Part shown: positions 27,395 through 35,838 of the stretch, in pieces
Layout: every line of letters begins with the position of its first letter
Position numbering within the stretch: the stretch's first letter is position 1
From: Lachnospiraceae bacterium AD3010
Lineage (GTDB): Bacteria; Bacillota; Clostridia; Lachnospirales; Lachnospiraceae
Direction of reading: 5' to 3'
Length of the DNA: 64,000 nucleotides
Assembly: GCA_000622025.1 (NCBI GenBank)
Contig: JHWU01000011.1
Coordinates: 1-64,000 of the forward strand
Translations under genes and position numbers: made by a program
Notes under the pieces: generated by a model
The model's input: only the letters and a program-made list of their open reading frames with translations
The model's database searches: none
Told to the model about the DNA's origin: nothing

Positions 27395-27455
27395 CTTTTG
27401 GTGACGCTTCTTTTCAGCGGCACCAAAGCAAGTTTGAAAGTTTACTTTCAAACTT
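27395..27455. repeat. Two adjacent hairpins after the GT2 stop codon
   Basis: CTTTTGGTG/CACCAAAG arms at 27395-27428, then a perfect 12-bp inverted repeat (AAGTTTGAAAGT, 2-bp loop) at 27430-27455 touching the stop codon of the GT2 gene. The location fits a terminator, but no clear T-tract follows on the minus strand, so it may instead be a dispersed repeat. Confidence 0.75.
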
Positions 27456-28520
27456 TCACCCGGAGCGGCTTATGGTAAATGCTGCCGGTCCCGCCTGCCT
27501 GTGCTTTCCCCTTAGGGTTATCAGCTTCAAAAGGAAAAGCGAATGAAGTGATAAAAACGCCTTTACTCTGGTATTCCTGTTTACGAACGGGTTTTTCCCC
27601 GCGCTTTTTCTATGCTCTCTTATATAGTCAAAATGCCTCTTCTCTTCCTCCCTCTTAAATTCGCCGGAGATCAGGGCATTCTGAATGCAGGTTATATGCC
27701 CGTAGAGAAGATAGTTTTCCGCTTCATCATATAAATCCGGATACTTCGAAAGGGTCTTTGTTACAAAGACCGTATCCGCATCCGAATTCATCTCACTCAT
27801 CCTCTTATGGTGGGACATTGAGTCGGTCCTTACTCTGAAATGATAGAGCGGCGTCCTGTCATAAACTATCCTTTCCGCCTTCAGGATAATGTCTCCGATA
27901 GTATACCTGTCCTCCAGGTATTTATCTTCTGGAAAACGTATTCCGTCGAACAATCCCGCCTTGAAGAGCTTATCCCAGCTGTGAAAGAAAAAACCTCCTC
28001 CGGTGAGCAGCATTCCCGCTGCCTCCTTTGAGGACAGAAGCTCAGGCTCCGTCTTTGGGCTTAAAGCGTCCCCCGCAGCCTTTGAAACCGTTTCTCCCGC
28101 TAATAATCCGTTATTTGTACCATCGGCGTATTCGTCATACTTCCCGCAGACTGAGATATCCGCATCAAATGAGACCATATTATCATAAAGTCTGTCATAT
28201 ATGCCGGGATCCACAAAGTCATCCCCGTCAACAAAGCCGATATACTCTCCCTTTGCCGCGTCGAGTCCCCTGTTTCTGGCATCTGATACTCCCGCCGCAA
28301 CACAGGTTATTATCTTAAAGCGCGGATCCTTCGCAGCATATTCCTCTGCGATCTGAAGACAGTTATCATCTGCACCCGCTGCGGTGCTTCCACTCCTTCC
28401 AACCACCAGGATAAGCTCCAGCTCCGGATAGCTAAGCTTACGCATACTTTCCAGGCACTGCCTTAAATATGGTTCAACCTTATAGATTATGGAGATCACG
28501 GAGATCATTGGCTTAGTCAT
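27456..28520 (-). CDS. Glycosyltransferase family 2
   Basis: This 354-aa GT-A enzyme reads ISVISIIYKVEPYLRQCLESM, VSDARNRGLDAAKGEYIGFVDGDDFV (the DxD metal site) and FFFHSWDKLFKAGLFDGIRFPEDKYLEDRYTIGDI in the acceptor half. Its start overlaps the stop of the WbsX-like gene by 8 bp, indicating one transcript. The last residues (SRSG) run up against the hairpin pair at 27430. Confidence 0.87.
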   Translation of the reverse strand: MTKPMISVISIIYKVEPYLRQCLESMRKLSYPELELILVVGRSGSTAAGADDNCLQIAEEYAAKDPRFKIITCVAAGVSDARNRGLDAAKGEYIGFVDGDDFVDPGIYDRLYDNMVSFDADISVCGKYDEYADGTNNGLLAGETVSKAAGDALSPKTEPELLSSKEAAGMLLTGGGFFFHSWDKLFKAGLFDGIRFPEDKYLEDRYTIGDIILKAERIVYDRTPLYHFRVRTDSMSHHKRMSEMNSDADTVFVTKTLSKYPDLYDEAENYLLYGHITCIQNALISGEFKREEEKRHFDYIREHRKSAGKNPFVNRNTRVKAFLSLHSLFLLKLITLRGKHRQAGPAAFTISRSG

Positions 28521-29604
28521 TTACAGCGTCCCTCAGCGCTTCCAGATAGGCGCAGCCCTTTTCCATCGTAGGCTCTATCATTGCTCCCTCGCCCCACTCA
28601 TTCCAGGCATTCAGGAAGACAAAGGAATCTCTGTCCTTAAGTTTATCTTTTAGTTTACATAAAGTCAAATTGAATTTCTCCGCTGAGGCTCCGGTATAAA
28701 CAAGTCCCTTATATGAACGTCTGGGGGTATTGTCCCATTCGGTGATAATACCCGGATACTCATTTTCTGCATACTCTCTGGATACTATACCCTCATATAT
28801 CCAGTCTATGGGGATCCTTCTTTCCAGTATCTTTTTCCCGGGCTCCCCATTCCACGGAAAACGGTTTCTAATGCTCCTTGCTAGCGTTCCCAGATTGTAT
28901 TTAAGTTTACATAAGTTTGATAAGCCATGCTTCAGGGTGTATCCGGGTTCAAAGTAGTACCAGCCATCCATCAGCTCTTTTCTATGCTCCTGCGCCGCCG
29001 CTGTCCTGCCACCTATCCAGTATATCCCGTCAAAGCCTTCATCCCTTGCCCACTGATCCCACTTTTCCTTCATTTCCGGGAGGCAGGAGATATCAAAGCT
29101 TCTGTATATCAAAAAGACCGGCTTATTATCCTTTTTAACATATCTTTCATCCTTAAAGAACTGAAGCTCATAGAGGAAGTGATCCCGCCAGTCCTTTTCA
29201 TCTCCGTATTCCTGCGGCATCAGTATCTCTTCCTTTAGGTCGTACCAGGCCCTTGTCCAGGTTTCATTAGCCCAGGCAAGGCAGAATTTTATGTTAACCT
29301 CCGGATGCTCCAGCAGGATCTCCAGCGGCTTTTCCATAAGCTTCTTTCCCTTGAAATAATACTGATAAAAGGCAAAGCCCTCCAGTCCGAATTCTCTCGC
29401 CATATTGGCCTGTCTTATGAAGACCTCCGGCTGGTCATTCACCAGATCGTAGTATCCGTCCTTTGGATGGAGAGGCAGAATATGCCCCTTAAATAAAGGC
29501 TTTGCTCTTTTTACCGCGGTCCACTCCGTGTAGCCCTCTCCCCACCACTTATCATTCTCAGGGAAGCAATGAAACTGGGGAAGATAAAGCGCCATTACCT
29601 TCAT
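28513..29604 (-). CDS. WbsX-like glycosyltransferase (GH99-like domain)
   Basis: The 363-aa protein has the Glyco_tran_WbsX signature from its first residues: MALYLPQFHCFPENDKWWGEGYTEW, LEGFAFYQYYFKGKKLMEKPL, FCLAWANETWTRAW and FVFLNAWNEWGEGAMIEP. The family has a GH99-like TIM-barrel and is found in O-antigen and capsule clusters, where it is thought to act as a transferase. Two GTTTACATAA motifs (28653 and 28905) encode TLCKLKDK and SNLCKLKYN segments in surface-type stretches. Start overlaps the Wzy stop as ATGA. Confidence 0.87.
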   Translation of the reverse strand: MKVMALYLPQFHCFPENDKWWGEGYTEWTAVKRAKPLFKGHILPLHPKDGYYDLVNDQPEVFIRQANMAREFGLEGFAFYQYYFKGKKLMEKPLEILLEHPEVNIKFCLAWANETWTRAWYDLKEEILMPQEYGDEKDWRDHFLYELQFFKDERYVKKDNKPVFLIYRSFDISCLPEMKEKWDQWARDEGFDGIYWIGGRTAAAQEHRKELMDGWYYFEPGYTLKHGLSNLCKLKYNLGTLARSIRNRFPWNGEPGKKILERRIPIDWIYEGIVSREYAENEYPGIITEWDNTPRRSYKGLVYTGASAEKFNLTLCKLKDKLKDRDSFVFLNAWNEWGEGAMIEPTMEKGCAYLEALRDAVND

Positions 29605-30977
29605 GCTTTACCCTCCTTTATTTCTGGCACTCCGGCGTCGCTTTTTCTTTCATCAGGATTTTCAGCGTCAGCTTTACTATCCTCAGGGTTTCCGGCGTCG
29701 GATCTACATACACCTTCATAGCGGCTCACACACATTCCCGCATAGTAGTAAAAAACCGGCACTGACAGGGCAAAGCTCATCATGTTTGAACCCACGGACA
29801 TAAGGAGGGTTATCATTACTATCCCGGCTTCGGGCGCGGTCTCCCTTAAGCATTTCGAGCTTTTAGACAATATAAGCAGCATAAGAAAAACAAAAAGCGA
29901 GGTTCCTATTATCCCGCTCTCCACATAGAGTTTTGCCAAGCCGCCGTCTGCTATCAGGTGCTCCGTATAACCTATGGCCCTGTGTCCGTTGGCTCCGAGT
30001 CCGTTTCCGAGCCATATACTTTTCATATTATTGGCGGCACCCACCCACTGGTCCGACCTTTGTGCGATGGATCCCGGCAGGGACACGAGGCGGTAATAGA
30101 CCTTCATAAAAGCTCCCCTGAAAACAAGGAAGAATCCGGCAACAAATACCGCAATAAGTGCACATTCCGCAGCGAAAAGCTTTTTCGGAAACAGCCTGAA
30201 TACAAAAAAGATAAGGAAATTCAGATATATGATTATGAAAATGGAGGCAGCCATGGCCGAACGCTGGTTACTCATAAATGAGAGGAACAGCATAAAGATA
30301 AAGGAAAGAACGTACTTAAGCCTTCCTCTTTTTTCCCGGCTTTCAAGGATCATCCTTACAGATACGAGCATTCCCACCGCAGGAAGAAAACCCATGAGAG
30401 TGCTGCCGATCACGGAGTGCATCCTGACCCTCATTGTGGACAGATCAGCCTTTGAGATAAGCTCCAGCCTCATCAGATGATCAATATAAAATCCGGGTCC
30501 GCTTATATACAGAATAATCCCGATAAGGCCGATAAGAGCAACGGAAATAATGAAGGTAAGGGAAAAGAGCTTTCTGTCCCTGTCCATACGGGCGCAGTAA
30601 TAGAAGCACATGGGAAGAGCGGTGGTAAAAAGCTCCCCCAGATACACAGAAGCCGGAACTCCGAAAAAAATACACCAGATTCCTGACAGGAGGTTAAAGC
30701 AAAGCCAGAGCAGCATTACTATATCTTCGGTGCGAGCATGGGAAAAAGGATTATGTAAACCGTCCTTCCGGAGGGTCTCGTCGGATTTATGTAAACCGCT
30801 TCCGGATCCTGCGACAGCCGTGAAAGCCAGCTGTCCTATTACCAGAAGCACCATCAAAGCTGACGCTATGCCCGGCCGCATTATTCCGGGCATAAACATC
30901 GCCAGCAGATATACTGTCAAAACCACGGGGTAATACCAGTCTGAAACCCTTATCCCCCTCTTCTTAAAACGATCCAT
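29601..30977 (-). CDS. wzy: O-antigen polymerase-like membrane protein (Wzy)
   Basis: The 458-aa protein has about eleven membrane segments and a Wzy/WaaL-like external loop (residues about 270-335, YYRLVSLPGSIAQRSDQWVGA, WLGNGLGANGHRA). Between early membrane segments lies a hydrophilic insertion with two SGLHK/DGLHN units 12 codons apart, encoded by inverted GTTTACATAA motifs (30751 and 30787). The cytoplasmic tail contains three about 10-residue repeats (DAGNPEDSK, DAENPDERK, DAGVPEIKE). It probably polymerises the repeat unit made by this locus. Confidence 0.78.
   Translation of the reverse strand: MDRFKKRGIRVSDWYYPVVLTVYLLAMFMPGIMRPGIASALMVLLVIGQLAFTAVAGSGSGLHKSDETLRKDGLHNPFSHARTEDIVMLLWLCFNLLSGIWCIFFGVPASVYLGELFTTALPMCFYYCARMDRDRKLFSLTFIISVALIGLIGIILYISGPGFYIDHLMRLELISKADLSTMRVRMHSVIGSTLMGFLPAVGMLVSVRMILESREKRGRLKYVLSFIFMLFLSFMSNQRSAMAASIFIIIYLNFLIFFVFRLFPKKLFAAECALIAVFVAGFFLVFRGAFMKVYYRLVSLPGSIAQRSDQWVGAANNMKSIWLGNGLGANGHRAIGYTEHLIADGGLAKLYVESGIIGTSLFVFLMLLILSKSSKCLRETAPEAGIVMITLLMSVGSNMMSFALSVPVFYYYAGMCVSRYEGVCRSDAGNPEDSKADAENPDERKSDAGVPEIKEGKA
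29622..29711 (-). repeat. In-frame 30-bp tandem repeats in the Wzy tail
   Basis: Three 30-bp units with a TCCGGCGTCG-type core encode the acidic DAGNPEDSK-like tail repeats at the C-terminus of the Wzy protein. Confidence 0.75.
30751..30796 (-). repeat. Pair of GTTTACATAA motifs 36 bp apart, in frame
   Basis: TTATGTAAAC at 30751 and 30787, inverted relative to most copies, encoding GLHN and GLHK 12 codons apart in a cytoplasmic or external loop of the Wzy protein. Confidence 0.85.
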
Positions 30978-31017
30978 AATGCCTTAAATCTACCATCGAT
31001 CCTCCGGACCCTCCCCG

Positions 31018-33084
31018 TCAGCGGAGCTTGAACTGCCCTACAACCTCAGAAAGAGAGGCTGCAATGGTATTCTGCCTTCCGGACATATCCGTAACATTGT
31101 CCACAACGCTTCCAACACTCTCCACCGTATCGGTGACATTTGTGGAACGCTCTGCGGTTTCCTGGGTGGATTCGGAGATATTCTGTATGGCAGAGCTTAC
31201 CTCCCCCATAGCTTCCCTTATGGTCTGCACCATTTCGGCGATCTTCTCGGATTCTTCCCCGAAGGATGCCGCATCTGTGCCGTACTGATTTGCCATATTG
31301 ATAAAATCATTATAATCATTGGAAACGGAGGTGGTCATAAATGTCAGAAGCTCATTTGTGGAATTAAGGAGTCCGGAAAATGCATCCTGAACCTCTCCTA
31401 TCGTTCCCTGTATCTGCTCTACAGCCTCCGCGGTATCCTGTGCCAGCTTATTGATCTCACCTGCCACAACCGAGAATCCTCTTCCGTGCTCTCCCGCTCT
31501 TGCAGCCTCAATGGATGCATTGAGCGAAAGGAGATTTATCTGGTCCGCTATATTTGCAATTGAGTCTGCCAGTGATCCGATCTGATTAACAACAGCTGCT
31601 TTTTCATTTGCAGTATTCACATCCTCTTCCCTGGCCTTTGCAGTACTTAATGCCGCATCATAAGCCCTCTTGGAATTTCTTTCGATCTCCTGGGCCCTCT
31701 TCTGTATGATATCCGCATTTTCCTTCGTCTGGTTTGCTTCAGCGGAAAGAAGCTGGACAGAGGCATTAACTTCCTCGACCGAGGCATTTATTTCCTCAGT
31801 TGCCGCGGAAGCACTCATCATAGCGTCATTAACTCCGCTCATATTGGTACGTATACGCTCAAAATCACTGGACAGCTGGTCAGCCATTCCTGAAAGGGAG
31901 GAGCTTGCTTCACTTATCTTAAGCGACTCATCCGAAACCTGCCCGATAACGTTTCTGTTGCTCTCGTACATATCGTTAAGGGATTCGGACATCTGCCCCA
32001 GCTCATCTCCGCTCTTTGAAGCAATTTTATCCACGGTGAAATCACCCTTGGCAAGATTACCCGCAAATACCTTTACTCTGTCAACACTCCTGGCAATGCT
32101 GCTTACCAGTAGAAGGATTATCAGCCCGCAGATCACTATGGCGATCACACAGATGATAATGGATATATTCCTGATCTTATTCGTGGCTGCCCGGATCTCG
32201 TTTTTATTTAAGGTTATGAGCAGCTTCCAGTTAACCTCCGGAATGGTAGAATAGAAGATCTCATACTCGGTGCCGTTCGAACTGTAGGATGCGGTTCCGC
32301 TCTCGCTTCCCATTATTGTTGTGGAAGTAGCGGCAAGTGAGGCGTTTGGATCGGAAGATAACGTAGTGGAGCCGTTTATCTTTGATGCATCCTGATCATA
32401 GAGAAATACCCCCGCAGAATCAAAAAGCATGGCGCGGGAATCATTTCCAAGCTTCATTACGGAAACCACATCCTGAATCTGCGTAAGCTCTGTATCAACG
32501 GTTATGCAGCCTATATAGCTTCCGTCCGCATCAAATATCGGAGCAGAGCAGGTCGCCATGATATGACCGCTCGACTCGTCATAGTAAGGATCGGTAATGA
32601 CCGCATCCATTGCAGTCATAGCCTTGGCATTAAGATAGTATTCCTGAGCAGGATAGTTGTACTCCGCATTTGAATACTCATCCGTATAATATACCGAACC
32701 TGAACTGTCTTTTGTCCAGTAAGGACCTGCGAATTCCTGTCCCTGATATACCCCCGGCTCGAACCAGATCCCGCTTCCAAGTACGGACGGATTGTCTGTG
32801 ATAACCTTTGAAAAGATCTCTTCATAGGTTTTCAGATCCGTGGTCTTATAGGTGGCAGCAACTGTACGGGAAAGTGTCAAAGCCGTAGTACGGAACTCCT
32901 GAAGTGTGGAATTGATGCTGTTGATATTCCCGTTCAGCATTTCGGAGGCCTTATTCTCGGTCAGCGTATTGATCTCTTTGCCCGAGCGCCCTGTACTGAC
33001 GGCGGTGACGATGATCAGACTGATAAGGACCACCGGAAGAATACCAAGCAACATTTTAGCACGCAGATTCAGACCTTTTTTCAT
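31018..33084 (-). CDS. Methyl-accepting chemotaxis protein, dCache-HAMP-MCP
   Basis: About 688 aa from the ATG at 33084, preceded by an unusual G-run Shine-Dalgarno (GGGGGG, 5 bp spacing). Order: membrane segment (about 9-30, [19 protein letters not shown]), extracellular dCache sensor (about 40-290), second membrane segment (about 300-322, [19 protein letters not shown]), HAMP, then the signalling hairpin with the conserved tip [20 protein letters not shown]. It senses a small ligand and controls CheA. It is an isolated receptor within polysaccharide genes. No che genes are visible. Confidence 0.92.
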   Translation of the reverse strand: MKKGLNLRAKMLLGILPVVLISLIIVTAVSTGRSGKEINTLTENKASEMLNGNINSINSTLQEFRTTALTLSRTVAATYKTTDLKTYEEIFSKVITDNPSVLGSGIWFEPGVYQGQEFAGPYWTKDSSGSVYYTDEYSNAEYNYPAQEYYLNAKAMTAMDAVITDPYYDESSGHIMATCSAPIFDADGSYIGCITVDTELTQIQDVVSVMKLGNDSRAMLFDSAGVFLYDQDASKINGSTTLSSDPNASLAATSTTIMGSESGTASYSSNGTEYEIFYSTIPEVNWKLLITLNKNEIRAATNKIRNISIIICVIAIVICGLIILLLVSSIARSVDRVKVFAGNLAKGDFTVDKIASKSGDELGQMSESLNDMYESNRNVIGQVSDESLKISEASSSLSGMADQLSSDFERIRTNMSGVNDAMMSASAATEEINASVEEVNASVQLLSAEANQTKENADIIQKRAQEIERNSKRAYDAALSTAKAREEDVNTANEKAAVVNQIGSLADSIANIADQINLLSLNASIEAARAGEHGRGFSVVAGEINKLAQDTAEAVEQIQGTIGEVQDAFSGLLNSTNELLTFMTTSVSNDYNDFINMANQYGTDAASFGEESEKIAEMVQTIREAMGEVSSAIQNISESTQETAERSTNVTDTVESVGSVVDNVTDMSGRQNTIAASLSEVVGQFKLR

Positions 33085-33209
33085 ATTTTTCCCCCCCTTA
33101 TCGGAAGCTGTGCCCAAACGCCAAAGCAGCTCATTTCTAAGGCGTTTCCTGCTTATGAAACAGTATAACATACCGCCCTGCCATTGGCTATTTTTTAAGG
33201 AAATGATTT

Positions 33210-33355
33210 GTATCTATTCAGAACCCTTCGGATTCTGAATAGATACTGCGCATTCGGCTAATTAAATCGTGCTTCGCACGATGAGCCGAATGCTATAATG
33301 CCTTGGTTTTCATACGTCACTTGCGGTTCCGCAAGTGACTGTTCTGAATAGTTAC
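33210..33355. repeat. MITE-like element, 146 bp, three hairpins and 15-bp terminal repeats
   Basis: Outer inverted repeats GTATCTATTCAGAAC (33210-33224) and GTTCTGAATAGTTAC (33341-33355) match at 14 of 15. Inside: a 14-bp perfect stem (33210-33246), a two-level stem GCATTCGGCT/AGCCGAATGC with inner ATCGTGC/GCACGAT (33250-33293), and an 11-bp perfect stem GTCACTTGCGG/CCGCAAGTGAC (33316-33339). It fills about half of the 278-bp gap between the GT4 gene and the chemoreceptor. Confidence 0.9.
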
Positions 33356-33362
33356 AATGATT

Positions 33363-34514
33363 TTACAAAATACAGCTCTTCATAAGCCCGGCCAGCTTCT
33401 CCGAATCGAAGGGTGGAAAAAACTCCGCCTTATCGTACCCTGACAGTATCTCCCTCGCGAAGGGGGTGTCAGCCGCCAGTATCCTGGCATTTAAGGCCCT
33501 TACTTCCGCGAGCGGAAGCCCGTAGGTCTCTATGTATGAGGGGAAAAGAAGGACTGAATTTCTGTATAGATCGACCAGTTCCCTCCTGTCCGTCATACCT
33601 CTCCATTCGATCAGGTCCTTACATTCGTCCGGGACCGTCACCCAGGGGAGATCCTCACATTTTTCCGTAAAAATGACCCTTATATCACGAATGCCTTTTC
33701 CGCTAAGTATTTTCAGGGCATCCACTATGCACTGGTGATTTTTGTACAGTATAGCTCCGGCAGGGAAAATGAAGGTTTGTTTACATAATTCCCCGGAAGA
33801 GGTCTGTTGCTCTTGTTTACATAACTCTTCATCCGCCTTTGTACTTTCAAAAGTTTCTGAGGATGCAAACGCATTATATTTACATAAATCATTAAGCTCC
33901 GGAAGCTCTGGTGGAATTATGTCAACTATATCCGGCCGGATCCCGTCCTTTTCGATCACCGCATCCTTCATCCACCCGGTCTGTACTATTACCCTGTCCG
34001 CCCGTTTCAGGGAAGCATCTATCTCGGGGGCGATAAGATACTGATAAACAGCCAGCTCTCTCTCCCACTTTTTGAAAAAAGAAAAGCGCTTTATCTTCTG
34101 GAAGCCAAGAGGCTGATGCAGGTAGATCACCGTCTCTGCCAGCTTTTCCGCTCCTTTGGGAAGGGTGTTCTGCAAGGAAAAAATAACATCTGCCTTAAAC
34201 TTCTTCAGATAAGCTTTTCCCGTAAAATGATCAAAGAGAAGACGCTTAAATCTGGATCTTTTGACGTCTTCTCTCACTATCACATGAATACGGGGATCAT
34301 CCTCAGGTTCTTCTATGAGCCCCTTTATCCCGATTATAAAAAACCACTCGTTATTATCCGTCTTATCCTTACTTAGCCGGCATATCTGGGCAAAAAAATC
34401 CTTCAATACCGACAGGGCACCGGTTTTTGATGCAGCCGTGTCCAGGACCACTATCCGCCTCGGCGCTGCGGCAGCGTCTTCACTTCTGAAAATATCCGTC
34501 AGTGCTTCAGCCAT
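33363..34514 (-). CDS. Glycosyltransferase family 4 with linker insert repeats
   Basis: This 383-aa GT-B enzyme has the N-terminal RIVVLDTAASKTGALSVLKDF and the C-terminal IFPAGAILYKNHQ and E-x7-E in ETYGLPLAEVRAL, as in mannosyl/rhamnosyl-type GT4 proteins. The interdomain linker (about residues 205-248) carries an insertion with three LCK units (NDLCKYN, EELCKQEQ, GELCKQTF) encoded by T(T)TACATAA motifs at 33780, 33816 and 33879. It is adjacent to capG and overlaps its stop by 16 bp, so it probably uses the amino sugar made by CapEFG or an adjacent residue. Confidence 0.83.
   Translation of the reverse strand: MAEALTDIFRSEDAAAAPRRIVVLDTAASKTGALSVLKDFFAQICRLSKDKTDNNEWFFIIGIKGLIEEPEDDPRIHVIVREDVKRSRFKRLLFDHFTGKAYLKKFKADVIFSLQNTLPKGAEKLAETVIYLHQPLGFQKIKRFSFFKKWERELAVYQYLIAPEIDASLKRADRVIVQTGWMKDAVIEKDGIRPDIVDIIPPELPELNDLCKYNAFASSETFESTKADEELCKQEQQTSSGELCKQTFIFPAGAILYKNHQCIVDALKILSGKGIRDIRVIFTEKCEDLPWVTVPDECKDLIEWRGMTDRRELVDLYRNSVLLFPSYIETYGLPLAEVRALNARILAADTPFAREILSGYDKAEFFPPFDSEKLAGLMKSCIL
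33779..33888 (-). repeat. Three TTTACATAA motifs in a GT4 linker
   Basis: Copies at 33780, 33816 and 33879 with spacings 36 and 63 bp, both multiples of three. Each encodes LCK in the minus-strand gene. The third lacks the leading G. Confidence 0.85.
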
Positions 34515-35626
34515 ACAGTTTCATTCACTATCTTTGTATAGCTCTGAATGAGCTTGACAACCTTTACCGACACGTTATTGTCCGCATAATCCGGAGATTC
34601 CACGGCTTCCTCGCCGTTTTCATACATGGAGACCGCAAGGCTCAGAGCCTGCTTAATATCATCTTCCTTTATTCCTCCGATAACTATGCTGCCCTTGTCC
34701 AGCACCTCCGGGCGCTCTGTAGAAGTACGGATGAGTACCCCTGGAAAACCGAGCATAGCTGACTCTTCGGAAAGCGTGCCGCTGTCGGACAGCACGCAGT
34801 ATGCGTTTTTCTGCAGCTTATTGTAGTCGAGATAACCGAAGGGAGTAAGACTCTGCACCAGTGGATGAAACTTAAAGCCCCGCTTTTCAATAAACTTCCT
34901 GCTCCTCGGATGGGTGGAGTAGATGACCGGCATCTTATACTCTTCCGCTATGGCGTTCACGGCGTTCATAAGGGACAAGAAGTTCTCTTCGATATCTATA
35001 TTCTCCTCCCTGTGTGCCGAAAGGAGTATGTACTTTCTTTCCTCAAGGGAAAGCTTTTTTAGGACATCCGAAGCTTCAATGGCTTCTCTGTGCTGGTTAA
35101 ATACCTCCTTCATGGGAGAGCCGGTCACAAAAACAGTCTTTCCGTCTATGCCCTCGCTCAATAAATAACGCCTGGAATGTTCCGTGTATGGGAGATTTAT
35201 GTCGGAAATATGATCCACGATCTTCCGGTTTATCATCTCGGACACGTTCCAGTCCCAGCAGCGGTTTCCGGCCTCCATATGGAAAATGGGTATCTTTAAG
35301 CGCTTCGCACTCACGGCAGAGAGGGCGGAATTGGTATCTCCCAGTATCAGGACCGCATCCGGCTTCACCTCTTTCATAAGCTTATAGGACTTTGCGATGA
35401 TATTTCCCATGGTCTCACCGAGGTCCGCGCCCACACTGTCAAGGTAATGATCAGGCGCCCTGAGACCCAGATCCTTGAAAAACACCTCATTTAGGCTGTA
35501 ATCAAAGTTCTGTCCCGTATGCACCAGCACATGGTCAAGGTACTTATCCGCACACTTTATCACTGCGGAAAGCCTGATTATCTCCGGCCTCGTCCCGAGT
35601 ACCGTCATTAGTTTTAGTCTGCTCAT
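34499..35626 (-). CDS. capG: UDP-N-acetylglucosamine 2-epimerase-like CapG/FnlC
   Basis: The 375-aa protein is in the non-hydrolysing UDP-GlcNAc 2-epimerase fold: MTVLGTRPEIIRLSAVI, LVHTGQNFDYSLNEVFF, LGDTNSALSA, HMEAGNRCWDWNVSEMINRKIVDHISD, SDSGTLSEESAMLGFPGVLIR. The WDWNVSEMINR region is characteristic of CapG/FnlC rather than WecB, and it sits directly after capE-capF. In S. aureus CapG epimerises C2 in the last step to UDP-L-FucNAc. AAAGGGACAAA precedes the ATG. A REP-like block separates it from capF. Confidence 0.88.
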   Translation of the reverse strand: MSRLKLMTVLGTRPEIIRLSAVIKCADKYLDHVLVHTGQNFDYSLNEVFFKDLGLRAPDHYLDSVGADLGETMGNIIAKSYKLMKEVKPDAVLILGDTNSALSAVSAKRLKIPIFHMEAGNRCWDWNVSEMINRKIVDHISDINLPYTEHSRRYLLSEGIDGKTVFVTGSPMKEVFNQHREAIEASDVLKKLSLEERKYILLSAHREENIDIEENFLSLMNAVNAIAEEYKMPVIYSTHPRSRKFIEKRGFKFHPLVQSLTPFGYLDYNKLQKNAYCVLSDSGTLSEESAMLGFPGVLIRTSTERPEVLDKGSIVIGGIKEDDIKQALSLAVSMYENGEEAVESPDYADNNVSVKVVKLIQSYTKIVNETVWLKH

Positions 35627-35668
35627 TTTGTCCCTTTACGTTATACGTTTACTCTTTGTCATCTATAT

Positions 35669-35790
35669 GAAAGATTCTTCGCTTCGCTCAGAATGGTAAA
35701 ATGTCCAGTGGACATTTTACGACCCCGTTTATGAGCGCTATGCGCGAATGGGGGCCGCAAAAAGATTTTTCGCTCCACTCAGAATGACAT
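35669..35790. repeat. Composite modular palindrome element (short form)
   Basis: Same ends and P1 palindrome (35697-35719, arms TAAAATGTCCA) as 17204-17385, but the roughly 65-bp segment holding P2 and P3 is missing. The GCGCTATGCGC and GGGGGCCGC parts are kept. Confidence 0.9.
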
Positions 35791-35804
35791 GTTTGTTCAG
35801 TCTT

Positions 35805-35838
35805 TGTCATCCTGAGGAGCGTAGCGACGAAGGATCTT
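35805..35838. repeat. REP-like palindrome abutting the capF stop codon
   Basis: TGTCATCCTGAG...GAAGGATCTT arms around GAGCGTAGCG. Its last base is next to the stop codon of capF (35839). Confidence 0.88.

Noticed and set aside
27430-27455. Perfect 12-bp inverted repeat as a definite intrinsic terminator
   Set aside because: No T-tract follows on the transcribed strand and a second hairpin lies beside it, so I kept it as a repeat.
33085-33209. Flagellar sigma-28 promoter upstream of the chemoreceptor
   Set aside because: I found no TAAA-N15-GCCGATAA-like match. A TATACT is present but without a matching -35.
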